Assembly: GCA_942492065.1 (NCBI GenBank)
Contig: CALODV010000008.1
Coordinates: 434,001-498,000 of the forward strand
Length of the DNA stretch: 64,000 nt
Reading direction: 5' to 3'
Source: G963665815 sp942492065
Lineage (GTDB): Bacteria > Cloacimonadota > Cloacimonadia > Cloacimonadales > JAIOQZ01
Shown here: positions 1 through 12,200 of the stretch, piece after piece
Position numbering within the stretch: the stretch's first letter is position 1
Layout of the letters: the number at the start of each line of letters is the position of its first letter
Program-made: the position numbers and the translations under genes
The notes under the pieces: model-generated
The model's input: the letters and a program-made list of their open reading frames with translations, nothing else
What the model was told of the DNA's origin: nothing
Databases searched by the model: none

Positions 1-1022
1 CAGCTATCTCCTTTTTTAAGAGAGTCCTTCCAGAAACTTTTAATCCAGGGGTCACCACAGGAAACATCTGCATAAGCATTGAAGTAGTCAGCACAGAAAA
101 AGCATCTTCTGCGGTAGAAATAGGGACTCATGAATACTGCACCGATCATTTGCTTTTTCCGGTTGTTATCATATAACCCTCCGAAAACACGTACATTATG
201 AAGTTTTCCAGCTGAATCTCTTCCGTAAATGCCTTCTTTATCTTTTTTGTATCTGTAGTCAATCCAGTCAATAACATCATATTCAATTCCATTTTCTATA
301 AACATATACATATTGGCTTTTGCAGTAGGTGTGCCTCCACACAGAAGCCCGATAACATACTTTATCTTTTTTTGCCAACCCGGTTTTTCAGCCTGTAAAC
401 TACGTATAGCGTGTGTATGACAGGGCAGAGTGACGATAGCATACACTTTGTCGTCATTTTCAATTTCTTTTAATCCTTCCAGAAGTGGGGCAGGGCAGTA
501 TCTGGAATGTACTTCGTGTCTGCGTACTTCATCGGGGTCTGTAAAGACTTTAAAAGGAGCATAAAAGGGAAAACTTAGTGTTTCTTGAGCTGTAATCATC
601 AATGCTCCGTCTATTTCGCCTTTTTCAATAAGATTGGCTATTAGTTCGCGAACTATTCCTCCGGATGTTGCTTCCTTAAATGATTCTTCGTTCTTAGTGT
701 ATATAATGTCGCAGGATTTACATGAGCCAATGCCTACCTTTAGTGTGTCAGATTCCTGCATAAGACATTGCTGGTTAATATGTTTATAATCTATTTTATA
801 ACCCGGACAAACTTTCAGGCAGAGACCACAGGAAATACATTTTTCATTATCTACTTCAGGGACTCTGTCACCATATTTATCCCAGACAGGTTTAATTGCA
901 TTAACAGGACAAATCCCAGTGCACGCACCACATCCGGTACATAAGCCTTGCTCAGGTACAAACCCAATATGTTTAATTTTATTATAACTCCCTGACATGT
1001 AGGTAGATAAATTCTTGAGCAA
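1..1022 (-). CDS. FrhB-like iron-sulfur protein (partial, C-terminus off the edge)
   Basis: About 340 residues are visible. The N-terminus has two ferredoxin-like 4Fe-4S motifs (CTGCGACTGICP, then CISCGLCLKVCP). A central region and a late FFCADYFNAYADVSCGDPW stretch match the coenzyme F420 hydrogenase/dehydrogenase beta-subunit family. In bacterial polysaccharide clusters this family often sits beside pyruvyl transferases; its exact redox role there is unclear. I chose a TTG start one base after the stop of the pyruvyl transferase gene because GAGG lies 7 nt upstream; an ATG at 998 has no Shine-Dalgarno. It is the last visible gene of the glycan operon, and the reading frame stays open to base 1. 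Confidence 0.82.
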   Translation of the reverse strand, partial: MLKNLSTYMSGSYNKIKHIGFVPEQGLCTGCGACTGICPVNAIKPVWDKYGDRVPEVDNEKCISCGLCLKVCPGYKIDYKHINQQCLMQESDTLKVGIGSCKSCDIIYTKNEESFKEATSGGIVRELIANLIEKGEIDGALMITAQETLSFPFYAPFKVFTDPDEVRRHEVHSRYCPAPLLEGLKEIENDDKVYAIVTLPCHTHAIRSLQAEKPGWQKKIKYVIGLLCGGTPTAKANMYMFIENGIEYDVIDWIDYRYKKDKEGIYGRDSAGKLHNVRVFGGLYDNNRKKQMIGAVFMSPYFYRRRCFFCADYFNAYADVSCGDPWIKSFWKDSLKKGDS

Positions 1023-1023
1023 T

Positions 1024-2241
1024 TTAGCACCTCGTAAGTATGTATTCCCGGAGTTTCTTGAGTGTTTTCATAAACTCCTCATTTTTAGCAATTATCTGTT
1101 CTTTTGATTCAACCTGGAGACGCGATTCAATTCTATCAATAAAGTTTTTAATATCTACTTGCTTATGGTCCTGAACGTTTTCAATGAGACCATACAAATC
1201 CATGATCTCATGATACTTCTCTGCCCAGCTGATTACAAAAGGTTCAACTCCCATTTTGAGAGATGAGATCATTCCGTGGAATCTGGAACAGAGAGTGAAA
1301 TCACAAACTGAAATCAGTGACTTTATCTCCTTCGCTGTCAGCATAACATCTATTTTAATCAGGCAGCTTTTGTCAGATACTTTATTGTATATCTCCTGAT
1401 TGAATGTTCTGTCGTCTGTTCCTGCGTCATTATATTGATGCGGAATCAGGATGAATTTATATCCGTATTTCTTATGAAAATGGTCGATGATCTCAGCATA
1501 ATAAGAAACAGTTTCCGGAAATCCCCATCTCAGAAACAGGATATTTGGAATTACTGCAGCGTACTTATTGTTGTGGTATATTTTAAGTTTTTTCAGTAAA
1601 TTAAGTGTGCTTTCTTCAAGTGGATTGTTAAATGCAAAAGCTAGGTCTGGCATAAATTCCACATGTGGGTTATTCAATCTGAACTCTTCAACTAGTTTTA
1701 GTGATTTCATTCCTCTGGGGAGGATTAACTCAGTACTTTCAAGTCCGTGTTCTGCTAATTTTCTGTTCAAATTTGACGATATGGGGCCATAGGACTGAGG
1801 TAAGCAGAAAAAAGGTATTTTACTGAATTTGGCAATTTTCATTTTCAGAAATGAAGTTAGAGCATCATTAAATCCATAGTAATCTGAAAAAGCTATTCCG
1901 TGTATTTCCAGAATTCCGTCTGTTTTTGAAATTTCCTTGCTGTACTTGCTGAGTTTAACAAGAAGCTTATTCCCTGAGATATAACCAAATATGTAATCAA
2001 GCAGCATCAATAATGCTTCTAATTTGAAAGCTATTTTTCTGCCTAATGAAGTTGAATAGGATATTACATTGATTCTGTGGGTATCCCGAATACTTGATAT
2101 TGCAGCCTTATCCAGCTCCGGATAGAAACTGAGAACACTGTAGTTATGCTGTTTACCTATGAGATTACAGGCAGCCTGTACCATGGCAGAACCGCCTTTA
2201 CTCCTTAACGATACTCCTGTAATCAAAAACTTTTTTCCCAT
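1024..2241 (-). CDS. Polysaccharide pyruvyl transferase family protein
   Basis: 405 residues, a normal length for this family, whose members transfer pyruvate from phosphoenolpyruvate onto sugars of exopolysaccharides or cell-wall polymers. The N-terminus (ITGVSLRSKGGSAMV) is the usual Rossmann-like entry. The C-terminal half has the typical ending with SRFHGMISSLKMGVEPFVISW, where the RFH-x-x-I/A motif is the family hallmark. It lies 1 nt downstream of the double methyltransferase gene and 1 nt upstream of the FrhB-like gene, so the three are almost certainly co-transcribed. The FrhB pairing supports a role in decorating a surface glycan. The acceptor sugar cannot be read from sequence. Confidence 0.88.
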   Translation of the reverse strand: MGKKFLITGVSLRSKGGSAMVQAACNLIGKQHNYSVLSFYPELDKAAISSIRDTHRINVISYSTSLGRKIAFKLEALLMLLDYIFGYISGNKLLVKLSKYSKEISKTDGILEIHGIAFSDYYGFNDALTSFLKMKIAKFSKIPFFCLPQSYGPISSNLNRKLAEHGLESTELILPRGMKSLKLVEEFRLNNPHVEFMPDLAFAFNNPLEESTLNLLKKLKIYHNNKYAAVIPNILFLRWGFPETVSYYAEIIDHFHKKYGYKFILIPHQYNDAGTDDRTFNQEIYNKVSDKSCLIKIDVMLTAKEIKSLISVCDFTLCSRFHGMISSLKMGVEPFVISWAEKYHEIMDLYGLIENVQDHKQVDIKNFIDRIESRLQVESKEQIIAKNEEFMKTLKKLREYILTRC

Positions 2242-2242
2242 C

Positions 2243-4084
2243 TTATTTCACCTTCTTACATACAAATATGGCGTGATAAGAAATTTCAGTTTTAATTCTT
2301 TGTGGAATAAGTCCGGACAGTATTTTTTCGATCTTAACAAAGGGGTTAGACTTAACAATGCCCTTTCTTTTCAGGAACTCGTTTATCTCTATAAACTTGT
2401 TAATCAGCCAGAAAGGATGAATTCCATCAAAACTCTCAACGGCAAAACCATTTTTACGGAACATATCAAGGAGTTCCGAAACGGTAGAGAAAGTCACATA
2501 ATCGTAGTGCTTGAACTTTTTGGGAAACAGCTTTCTTTTGGCTAGGGTTTCCAGATAGTACAATGAATTTCTGGTATGGAAGGATGCAATGAAGTAACCA
2601 CCTGTTTTCAGTACTCGGGAAAATTCTCGAAGTCCCTGTTCTATATCATCCAGATGGTGTAGAACAGACAGGGAATAAACTATATCAAAATCCTTATCAG
2701 CATAAGGCAAGTCTGTCACACTTCCCTGCTTAAAGTTGTTCAGTACAACGGATGCCTGCTTAGAAATATCACATGCCTCCGGATTGTAGCCCATATTCTT
2801 CATTGTTAAAACGGCATTACCATTTCCGCAACCGGCATCAAGTATAGCTGATTCTTTTGAAAAATTCTTCTGATCAAGAAAATCTACGACTTTTTTCAGT
2901 GAAATTCCAGGAGTGTATGGTAAAGTTATATCCATGGGCTTTACATCTTCATTCCATGCATCCCATTTATCATAGATTTCAGCTATTTTTTTAGTTGAAT
3001 CATCAACATGAATCTTTTTGTAAGAGGCTTTTATAACATAATATGGTGCAACAGTAAACTTCGAATTTCCCGGAAGAAGTCTTATCAGGGAATTTAGAAA
3101 TGGGGCGAGTTTCACAGACAGGTAGCTGAGATATGGATAAACTTTGTTTATGATGTTTTTATCCTTAACATCCGGAGTTCGTTTAAATTCTGCATCTACT
3201 TCAGGATAGTATCCCGGGAGAATTTCGACTCTTTTAAAAAGCATTCTGAGTTTGCGCGCCAGACTGAAATAGGATATCAGGTTTTCATCCCAGTTTCCTG
3301 TATAAGGATCACAAGTGTTGTTTTTATGAACTTTAAACGGCATAAAACGTGATTCTAAATACATATCAACAATAGAAATGATATCTTCTTCTCTGAAACC
3401 TCTGGTTTTCTCTGCCAGCTTTGAAATTTCATCTTCACAAAGAGATGGAAAACTTGTTTTAATTATTGTTTTTCTAATCTCAAAGAAAGGTTCTTTAGCG
3501 TCCATTTTTTTACCGGATACCGTGCCTGAATATTCAGATATTTCGTGCTTCTTTGTCATCATCCAGTAAATTACAGGATGGTAAGTATTACTTCCGGAAG
3601 CCATGTATATTGTCCCATTCACGGTAAGTAGTTCCGATAATGCTTTAAATGCCTCATAAGGATTATAGACATGTTCAAGTACATCATAGTTAGCTATAAC
3701 ATCAAATTTCTCTTCAATCCCCAGTCTCTCATAGGTACCCGCATAATATGCGTCAACATGTATGCCCAACACGGATGAAAGTTCTAACGCTCCATTGCGG
3801 ATTTCCTCAGAGATATCCATATATACCACTCTGTGAATACCTGAAAGCTTGGCAAGCATTGTCAGGAAGCCGCTTCCTCCACCATAATCAAGAAAAGCCG
3901 TGCATGAACGTTTATGCCCTTTAAGTGATTCTTTCAGGATGCGAACATAACGAGGAATAACAGCATCAATATCATCCTGATATGACTTCAGGTAGTTCTT
4001 AAAGTATTCTGATGCACTAAGAGAATTTATATCCAGATACAAAATTTTCTTTTTCAGTTCTTCTGCAGCGCTTTCTATTCTCAT
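2243..4084 (-). CDS. Double-domain SAM-dependent methyltransferase
   Basis: 613 residues carrying two class I methyltransferase folds in tandem. The first has the SAM motif FLDYGGGSGFLT at about residues 64-75 and the post-motif FDVIANYDVLEHVYNPYEAF. The second, from about residue 395, has ILDAGCGNGNAV and FDIVYSLSVLHHLDD. The roughly 200 residues between them have no motif I recognise. Single-domain versions of both kinds are common in O-antigen and capsule clusters, where they methylate sugars or cap chains. The fusion suggests two methylations on one chain, or one active and one structural domain. It sits 1 nt from both operon neighbours. Confidence 0.82.
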   Translation of the reverse strand: MRIESAAEELKKKILYLDINSLSASEYFKNYLKSYQDDIDAVIPRYVRILKESLKGHKRSCTAFLDYGGGSGFLTMLAKLSGIHRVVYMDISEEIRNGALELSSVLGIHVDAYYAGTYERLGIEEKFDVIANYDVLEHVYNPYEAFKALSELLTVNGTIYMASGSNTYHPVIYWMMTKKHEISEYSGTVSGKKMDAKEPFFEIRKTIIKTSFPSLCEDEISKLAEKTRGFREEDIISIVDMYLESRFMPFKVHKNNTCDPYTGNWDENLISYFSLARKLRMLFKRVEILPGYYPEVDAEFKRTPDVKDKNIINKVYPYLSYLSVKLAPFLNSLIRLLPGNSKFTVAPYYVIKASYKKIHVDDSTKKIAEIYDKWDAWNEDVKPMDITLPYTPGISLKKVVDFLDQKNFSKESAILDAGCGNGNAVLTMKNMGYNPEACDISKQASVVLNNFKQGSVTDLPYADKDFDIVYSLSVLHHLDDIEQGLREFSRVLKTGGYFIASFHTRNSLYYLETLAKRKLFPKKFKHYDYVTFSTVSELLDMFRKNGFAVESFDGIHPFWLINKFIEINEFLKRKGIVKSNPFVKIEKILSGLIPQRIKTEISYHAIFVCKKVK

Positions 4085-4085
4085 T

Positions 4086-5210
4086 TTATCTCCCTGTCAT
4101 CTGCTTTATCAGAGTAAGATATTCATCAGCAGCTCTATCTACTGAGTACTTCTCCTCAACGATTCTACGACAATTTGCACTCATTTCCTCAAGATTATAC
4201 TTTTCCTCAGTAATTTCAATCATCAGTTCTGCGAGTACCTCAGGTTTATCCAATTCAACAATGAAACCATTCACTTTGTCAATCACGAAATTTCTCATTC
4301 CGGCTGCATTACTTCCAATTATGGGTAAACCACTGCTGAAAGCAGACAATCCCGACATCGACATACCTTCTACTCTGGAGTAAAGTACGAGACAATGAGA
4401 TTTTAACATCCAGCTGTTTACTTCTTCCCTGGAAACCCAGCCATGAAAGTTGACTCTGTCCTCAATCCCCAGCTTATGAACATGTTGTTCCAGACTTTCC
4501 TTCATGTGGCCGTCACCGAGAATTTCCAGAACGCTGTTTTCGGTTTTTGAGAATGCAGTTACGATATCATCAATACTTTTTTCCAGCGAAAGTCTGCCAA
4601 CAAAAAGGAATCGGGTAAAATCGGATGGAGTTTTTCGTTTTTGACTGCATATGGGAATTGAGTTTTCTATTACTTCAACACCTTTCACATTGAAAATATC
4701 TTCTGCCATATCAGCAAGATCTCTGCTGACTGCAACAAGTTTATCAGCATAATGTGCCAGAAATGTTGAAACAGGTTTGAAGTACTTAAGTTTACGTCTG
4801 TGTTCCGGAACAATGAATCCATGAACATCAGCTCCTCGCAGCAATACAACAAATGGAATACTGAAAAGGAACTTGCAGAGAAATCCCAGTGCTCCCGTAG
4901 GCATTAAAAAGAAATTCAAGACTGCATCAGGTCTGTTAAAAATCAACTGATAAAGATAGACGAGTTTCGCCATCATAAGATACATCAGCATTTCCGCCAT
5001 TGTACTGCGGTCAGCTCTTTTACGTCCGGCAGGTACTCTGATAATCTGCAAGTTTTCTTTCAGCTCTATCCATGGCAGGTTCTTGAAGTGAGAAGTAATC
5101 ACGGTTACTTTATGACCACGTTCTGCAAATTTCTCAGCAAGCAGTTTTGTCTGCATTGCAGCGCCCCCACCAATAGGAGGATATTCATAATTCAGAATAA
5201 GCAGTTTCAT
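4086..5210 (-). CDS. Glycosyltransferase family 4 (GT-B fold)
   Basis: 374 residues. The N-terminus NYEYPPIGGGAAMQTKLLAE is the acceptor-side motif of GT4 enzymes. The C-terminal half has FLFVGRLSLEKSIDDIV and LEILGDGHMKESLEQ, then a donor-site region RVEGMSMSGLSAFSSGLPIIG in place of the usual E-x7-E. Such enzymes move a sugar from a nucleotide donor onto a growing lipid-linked glycan at the cytoplasmic face. Its start overlaps the sulfotransferase stop by 4 nt (5207-5210), indicating translational coupling. Donor and acceptor are unknown. Confidence 0.87.
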   Translation of the reverse strand: MKLLILNYEYPPIGGGAAMQTKLLAEKFAERGHKVTVITSHFKNLPWIELKENLQIIRVPAGRKRADRSTMAEMLMYLMMAKLVYLYQLIFNRPDAVLNFFLMPTGALGFLCKFLFSIPFVVLLRGADVHGFIVPEHRRKLKYFKPVSTFLAHYADKLVAVSRDLADMAEDIFNVKGVEVIENSIPICSQKRKTPSDFTRFLFVGRLSLEKSIDDIVTAFSKTENSVLEILGDGHMKESLEQHVHKLGIEDRVNFHGWVSREEVNSWMLKSHCLVLYSRVEGMSMSGLSAFSSGLPIIGSNAAGMRNFVIDKVNGFIVELDKPEVLAELMIEITEEKYNLEEMSANCRRIVEEKYSVDRAADEYLTLIKQMTGR

Positions 5211-6235
5211 AATTTCATATCTTGCAGGTTTTGCTTGTATTGAGGATTTTCAGGCTCAATACGGATAGCGTGTTTAATGAATTCCTCAGCTTTCCGGTCA
5301 TCATGCAGCTGCCAGTAACATACTGCGATATTGTTACACAATCTGGCATTATCAGAGTAGTCTTCGAGCATTTTATGGAAGAAATTCAGGGCTTCCTGTA
5401 TTCTGTTTTCTGAGAACAGCTTTTCTCCCTGATTGATCCGGTTCTCATAGTCATCTGCAGGGTTATCCTCGTTGAGCAAGTGAGCAAACCTTGTGCTTAT
5501 CAGGGTCTTATAAACTTCATCATAGTTTTCAAGCAAGTCCCTTAATCCTACCGGATTGGTCTTACGGTATGGAGTAGACATTTTGTTTTCACCCAGATTT
5601 ACTTCAAGGAATTCTGTTATACTGCTCAGTATCTCTGGACGAATTGTCTGAGCCTCCCCCTGATTCTCAGGGAAGAATTTTTCGTAGTGTAGTTCAAGGT
5701 ATGGAAAATAACTGCTCAGAAGCTGTTTGAAATATTGAATCTGTTCATCCCTTCTATTGAGTTCCTTTATCAGTTTATTTCCGGTTTCAAGTCGGATTTT
5801 CACTGCTTTGACTTTTTCTTTTGTATGAGATTTCCTGTTGAGCTCTCTCTGCATTACATTTAACCTCAAAGAAATCAGTGTTTTGAGGATGTTCTCCCTT
5901 ATCAGGTGAATAATCCTGATATCATGCTTCTGCAAAACTGTGTGCATGTTCGCAATTGTAAAATACTGATTGTATTTAACATCAAAGCCAACAGCTTTTT
6001 CTGTTCGAGCATTAAAGTACTCATCCATAAAGTTATACAGTACTTTGGAGGAATACTTTGGGGTCAGGTTGATTTTATCTTCTTTAACTTTTTTATCCCA
6101 GAAATCTATAAAGGAGTTCACATTGTTATAAAGCAGCCTTTCACCTGTACAGTAAATGTCAGGGTGGCTGTTCAGGATTGATTCCAGAAAGACTGTTCCT
6201 GATCTCTGGGTTGCCAGAACTAAAAATTTAACCAT
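5207..6235 (-). CDS. Sulfotransferase-like protein with C-terminal TPRs
   Basis: 342 residues. The N-terminal FLVLATQRSGTVFLESIL contains the 5'-phosphosulfate-binding loop (TQRSGT) of PAPS-dependent sulfotransferases, followed by a helical region with IRIIHLIRENILKTLISL, comparable to the 3'-phosphate-binding strand. The last 80 residues form about two TPR-like helical pairs (EALNFFHKMLEDYSDNARLCNNIAVCYWQL). Within a glycan operon the likely job is sulfating a sugar, with the TPR tail as a docking surface. It lies 11 nt after the giant glycan protein. The TPR tail echoes the TPRs on the membrane glycosyltransferase that starts this operon. Confidence 0.8.
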   Translation of the reverse strand: MVKFLVLATQRSGTVFLESILNSHPDIYCTGERLLYNNVNSFIDFWDKKVKEDKINLTPKYSSKVLYNFMDEYFNARTEKAVGFDVKYNQYFTIANMHTVLQKHDIRIIHLIRENILKTLISLRLNVMQRELNRKSHTKEKVKAVKIRLETGNKLIKELNRRDEQIQYFKQLLSSYFPYLELHYEKFFPENQGEAQTIRPEILSSITEFLEVNLGENKMSTPYRKTNPVGLRDLLENYDEVYKTLISTRFAHLLNEDNPADDYENRINQGEKLFSENRIQEALNFFHKMLEDYSDNARLCNNIAVCYWQLHDDRKAEEFIKHAIRIEPENPQYKQNLQDMKL

Positions 6236-6246
6236 ATCAGCATCCT

Positions 6247-9200
6247 TTAATTGTTTAGCAGGGCTAGTGACTCATTGATTATAGCTTCAGCGGCTGATTT
6301 GCCGTATTTATTTGCGAATAATTGATCTGTATATTTCTTTCTGATATCTGACTTGAATTCCGGTGATGCAAAACATTGTTTTACTGCATTTTTAGTTTCT
6401 TCAACCGATTTTACTTCAATTCCGATATCGCGCCATTTAAAACCAATATCATTCGGGTTGAAATACTTGTAATTTCTCCAGTTTGGGTTGTTGAATAATA
6501 CTACAGGTTTATCAAGAGCTGCGAATTCCATAATTGCAGAAGAAAAATCTGAGATTAAAACATCAGCCAGAGCCATAAAAGGAGTAATATCATATTCGTC
6601 AGCTTCAGCAAAGACTATTCTACTGTCTCTGCTGACAAGATTTCTCACAGCCTGTTTATATGGCTCAGCTGTTGATCCGTGCAGCTTGACAATCATGATA
6701 GTATTTTCATCAGGTATGACTTCATTAATTCTGTCTGTCAGATAGGGTAGAGCAGACAGTTCATCGTTAAATGTGGGAGCGAACAGGATATATTTCTTGT
6801 CAGAAGGAAGTCCGTATTTATTGATAACTGATTCTCGAGTTATTTCACCGGAGAAAACAGGATCGAGCTTAGCCATACCTGTTGCCTTTACAGGTGTGGA
6901 GATGATCTTCCTCATGATGTCTTCATGGAACTTACCCGGGACGCATACCAGGTCGGCTTCTTCTTCTCTTCTTGCAACGGGAGTATCCGTATAATATTGT
7001 CCCTTTGAGAGCACACCATGACCTATATTGACGATTTTACCACAGCCTTTGACAAGCGGATAAATTGAATCAGCTATGAAAGTAATATCAGGGCTGAACT
7101 CCTGCGGGGATGCATATACTCTTTCACCCATTCCGACAATGTATTCTCTTTCTGATGGAGTAAAACCTGCTCTGATCTGCGGAGCATATTCCATTATGCT
7201 GAAGCCGATTTCGATTTCGGGGTGTAGTTTCTTTAATTTTCTGTAAACAGGCTCAAGGATGGGTATATGGACGTTCTTGAAGAAATAGAAGAGCGCTTTC
7301 TTACCGGAAAAGTCATTTTTCAGGCTGGTGTTGCTTTTCCTTTTTCCTCCAATTCGGGAAATCAGATCAAGGTCGCTCTGCAGTGTTTTTCTGATAGGTT
7401 CATTTTTAACTACATTTATCAGATATTTTTTATAATTTATGTCATAGTATCTACCACTTAATGCATGTGGAAGTGCTTTGTACATAAGGTTTTCGTCAAC
7501 ATGTCCCTTAACGTATTCGTTAACAATGTGCTCTGCAAGATCAGGCATTACATAATATGTCAATACATCAAGTGCACTTTCTATAACTTCCTTTGGGGGA
7601 ATTCGGTCTCTCTGATTCCAATAGCGCATAATACTTGTCATATTGCTTTCATGATATAAAAGTGATAGAGCTATTGAAATTTCTCTGCTTCTGAATACAT
7701 CTTCAGTTGACATAGCACTTTTTCTGAATGCGAAGAACTCAGGCAGGTTTGTCATAGGCAGAACAGCAGTTTTTTCACCTTCAAAGTGGTTGTAAACATC
7801 ATAAGCAAATTCATGATCCGGTCTGTCTGCTATTTCTTTCCTGATATATTGCTCATAGAAGTTAAAACCGTCCTGTTTTGTAGAGATACCTGTTAAAAGG
7901 TTTACATTCGGATTTTTCCTGAATGTTTTTTCCAGGACAAAGTCGAAGTTGGCAAATAGATGAGCATTTTCCTTAATAGTAAATACTATTTCTCCTGTTG
8001 CTTTTTCTACGCCGGCTTCGAAAGCAATATGCCAGGAAGTCTGCTCCAGATCAACAACATGAAAGTTCAGATATTCATGAAAGTCGATCAGATATTTCAT
8101 TGATTTCTTCACTTCTTCGGATAAGCCATTTTGAACAACAACAATTTCCATTGGTACTCGGAAGTATTTGTCACAATACTGAATCTGAGTTCTCGTTACA
8201 ATCCAGTTATCATCAGTTACTACAATAACGAATGACTGCAGATTTACATTAACTCTGGATTCATATGGAATAACTTCTTTCACAGCATCCCAGACTTTCT
8301 TTGAAGCGTTTCCTTCAAGATCAGCGAGAAGTTCGTAAGCATATTTATTTCTGATAGCAGATTTTCCGTCCCCATTCCTGAGAATACCGGGAAGTATCCT
8401 GAGCAGTTCATCAAAGCTGTTTATCTGGGTTCCAAGATCTCGCCATGCCCATTCAATATCTGTTTCATGGAAACCGTGATATTGGAATCTTTCCGGATTA
8501 TTATACAGAATTACAGGTTTATCCAGAGCCATAAACTCCATAAATGCCGAAGATACATCAGAAATCATAATGTCTGATCCTGCGAGAAGATAAGCAAGAT
8601 TAGACTCTTCAACAAATATGATATTGCTGAGCCTTGATCCAAGAGCTCTGAAATGACTGAACATGCGACTGTATGTTGATCCATGCAGCTTTACAAGGAA
8701 GTAACAGCCCATATTGTTTAATTCGTGAAATCTCTCAGCAAAGTCAAATACACTGCTCAAGCGTCTGTTGAATGTCGGAGCATATAAAACAATTTTCTTG
8801 TTTGGATCAAGATTGTATTTTCGGCAAAGATAGCTTTTATCATATTCTTTGTTAAATGCTGAGTCCAGCTTAGGCATACCTGTTGCAGCAATGTTTGTAG
8901 ACAATATCTTCTTATAGAGCTGATATGCATAGTTACCGGGAACGCAAAGCAAGTCTACCCAGTTTTCTCTATGTACCCAGACATTATCGCTGAAGAAAAA
9001 TCCTTTAGATATGGTTCCGTGACCTATACTGACAACCTTACCGCAATTCAAGACTTTGCCTTGTACAGTGCTGGCAATAAAAGTAACATCTGCATCTGCA
9101 TCTGCGGGATGCATAACAACTTCGTCAACCTTGTCAATGAGTCTGGAAATTTCATCATAATACCCTGAGTTTACCACTTCAGTAAGTCGTGGAATACAAA

Positions 9201-12200
9201 AGACAATCTTATCAACTTCCGGCTGCTGTTTCACATGTTCATATAAATTCTCATATATTGGCCAGTGAACAGACTTCTGCATATAAAATTGTACAGTCAG
9301 GTTTTTCAGTTCTCTCTTTTCTGAGGATATGCAATTTATATGAGCAGCACTGAATTTTGTGTCATTGCATCTTTCTATTTTGTTCTTGTATAAACTGGTG
9401 TAGTACTCTGCATCTTCAGTAAGTGTTTTTACAGGTTTGATGTTATTGCTGAATTCAAGAACTTTATGAGGATTATCTAAAATGTACTGCATTTTTTCTG
9501 CAAGGTCTATATAGGATCCAGCTTTGAAGAGAAGTCCGTTTGTTCCATGTTTTACAACTTCTGGAAATCCACCTGTATTGCTTGTTATCACGGGGACTTT
9601 ACATAGAAATGCTTCCTGAACGACCAGAGGATAGTTTTCCCATAAAGACGGCACAACCAGAACATCTATTTCCGACAAGATATGCGGTAGTTCTTCCGGA
9701 ACGTATGCACCTTTATATTCAACTCCAGGAGTTGAATTAACCATTTGCTTTATATGTTCTAAATATTTGTCAAAATAACATTTTCCATGAATATGAAGTT
9801 CGTCATTCTCACTTCTTCTCAAGTTCTTGAAAGCTTCAATGAGAATATCAGTACCTTTTCTGGGAGAAATCTGCCCGATAATACCGAATCTTATACCGGA
9901 ATGCTGTTTCTTTTCAACAAATTTCATGGGTTCCATGCCGAGATTATTAACCTGTATTCCCTTGAATGAATACTCTTCGAATTTGTCTATCAAGTATTGG
10001 CTTGGTGCAAACTTGTAGTCCAATAAGTCGAACATTTCTTTGTAATACTCAAATCTGGATGCAATGAACTCTCTGACTTCAGTAAAGTTTTTCCTATCCT
10101 GTGGCAGCTTCTTGAATTTATTTAATACACACATCGTGCATTTGTCAATACTGTCAGGACCGGAACAGATCACAGAATCATCAGTCGTCATAAGGAACCA
10201 GAAGAAACACAGAAACCAGTGTTCATGGAATGTCATGGCAGTTCTGATCCCTTTTTTGTAAGCTACTTCAATAGCTACAGGCGTCAACTGCCCAAGTCCA
10301 TGAAAGTGGATTGCATCATAATGACGCATACTGAGGAATTTATCGAATACTTTCTCTACATAGGGATGCCTAACTGCTAATTCAAAACCTTTAGAAAAGT
10401 CTTTGGCAAGTTGAAAAACTTTCAATCCTTCAAACTCTGTTTCGATCAGACCAAACTGTCGGATTTCTCCACGGAACAGCGGATAAAGAATTTCTACATC
10501 AGCAATGCCAAGCTCATTAATCTTCTTTGCCAGATGCATAGCGTATAATTGAGCTCCACCGTATTTATGCGGGGGAAAATTGTGACATACAAATAGAATT
10601 CTTGGCTTTGAATAGGATGTTCCAGTAATCTGTTGAGTATACCTTATGGCAGACAATTCTCGTTTTATATTGTTCATATCAGGGTAGCTGAAACTATTCC
10701 TGTTTTGCTCAGGCTCTTCTCCGGAAGGCTTCTTTTGCAGGGCTTCCGGAATCAATCCGATTTTCTCTTTCAGAAGTGTTTCCTCCTGAGGATGATTCTG
10801 AATATATATATTTGGATGATTTTTAACTATTTGAGACTTAGCAATATAATCATATTTTGTTCTGTTTTCCAGCATTGAGTCTTTCTTGCGTCTATACAGG
10901 AACAGAGGAAGATGAATGTTTCCCCCTTTGAATCCATTTTCCGAAGCTGTAATCCAGAAATCCCAGTCCTCATATCCATGCTTCATATTTGTTCTGTACC
11001 CACCAGATCGCGACCATACTTCTTTTCTGAAAAGAGTTGTACAGGTCATCATATTACGTTTTTTCAGATAGTCAGGGTCATAATCTCTGAATGACCAAAT
11101 CTGGTTTTTTGCTCCATAAAACAAGGTTTCAGTGTAAACAAAATCTTTGTCTGTATTGTGTTCAAGATAGCTGACTGTCTCTTTCAGAAAATCCGTTGCG
11201 AGCATGTCATCTGAGTCCAGAGGAAGTACATATTTCCCTTCAGCTTTGGAAATACCGAAGTTTCTGGTTGCTGCCAGTCCTTCGTTTTCCTTTCTGAAAT
11301 ACTTAAGATTAAGATCAGGGAAGAGCTGAGCATTATTATTTACAACATCTTCAACTTCTTTAGTGTCCCCATCATTTACCAGAATTACTTCGAAATTCCT
11401 GTATGACTGATTATATACGGAAAGCAGTGTCTCAACTATTGTTTCAGGCTGCTTGTAATAAGGAATCACTACTGACACTAAAGGACCGGATGTGATCTTT
11501 TCGTCTTTTTTCCTGAGCATTTCGGCAATAAGCTGTTTGGTTATCTCGAGATTACCCTTGTCAGCTTTCAATCTTGCATCCAGATTTCTCAATGTGCTGT
11601 ATTCATCTGTGGAATCCACTATAGCTTTACCACTTTCCATGCTGTACAGGAAACTCATTATTTTCTCTGACTTTACGTTCCAGTCCAGATTTACTAATGC
11701 ATAGTCTCTGATCTTTTGGCGCAATTCAGTGTTATTGTGATTTTTCGCGAGTTTTATGATGTAGCTGAAATCAAGCGGATCATCATTAAGAGGATACTGA
11801 TGTACAAATGAAAGGTTCGATGAAAAGTCGGGATCATCCCCACTGAATACAAATGGGATTCCACGGGAGCAATAATCTCTCAGTTTAATTGCTGCAGCTT
11901 CTTTCAGTCCTTTGCGGTGAACTGCCATTGCTCCTATTCCAACTGAGCATTTTTGCAGAATAGAATCAATGCCTTTCTCATCCATTACTCCATGAAGCTC
12001 TACAATGTCATTCAAGTTAAGCTGGTTAATCATTGATTTTACATCATCAGTTACATTGCCAATAAAGTGAAGTTTAATGTTTTTAATATTTGATTTCATG
12101 ACACCATGAAGAATTCTATCTATTCCCTGCCAGTATTGAGTATACATGGAAACATAGGCAATATGAATAATATCTTCAGGAAGACTTTCATTCATTGGTC

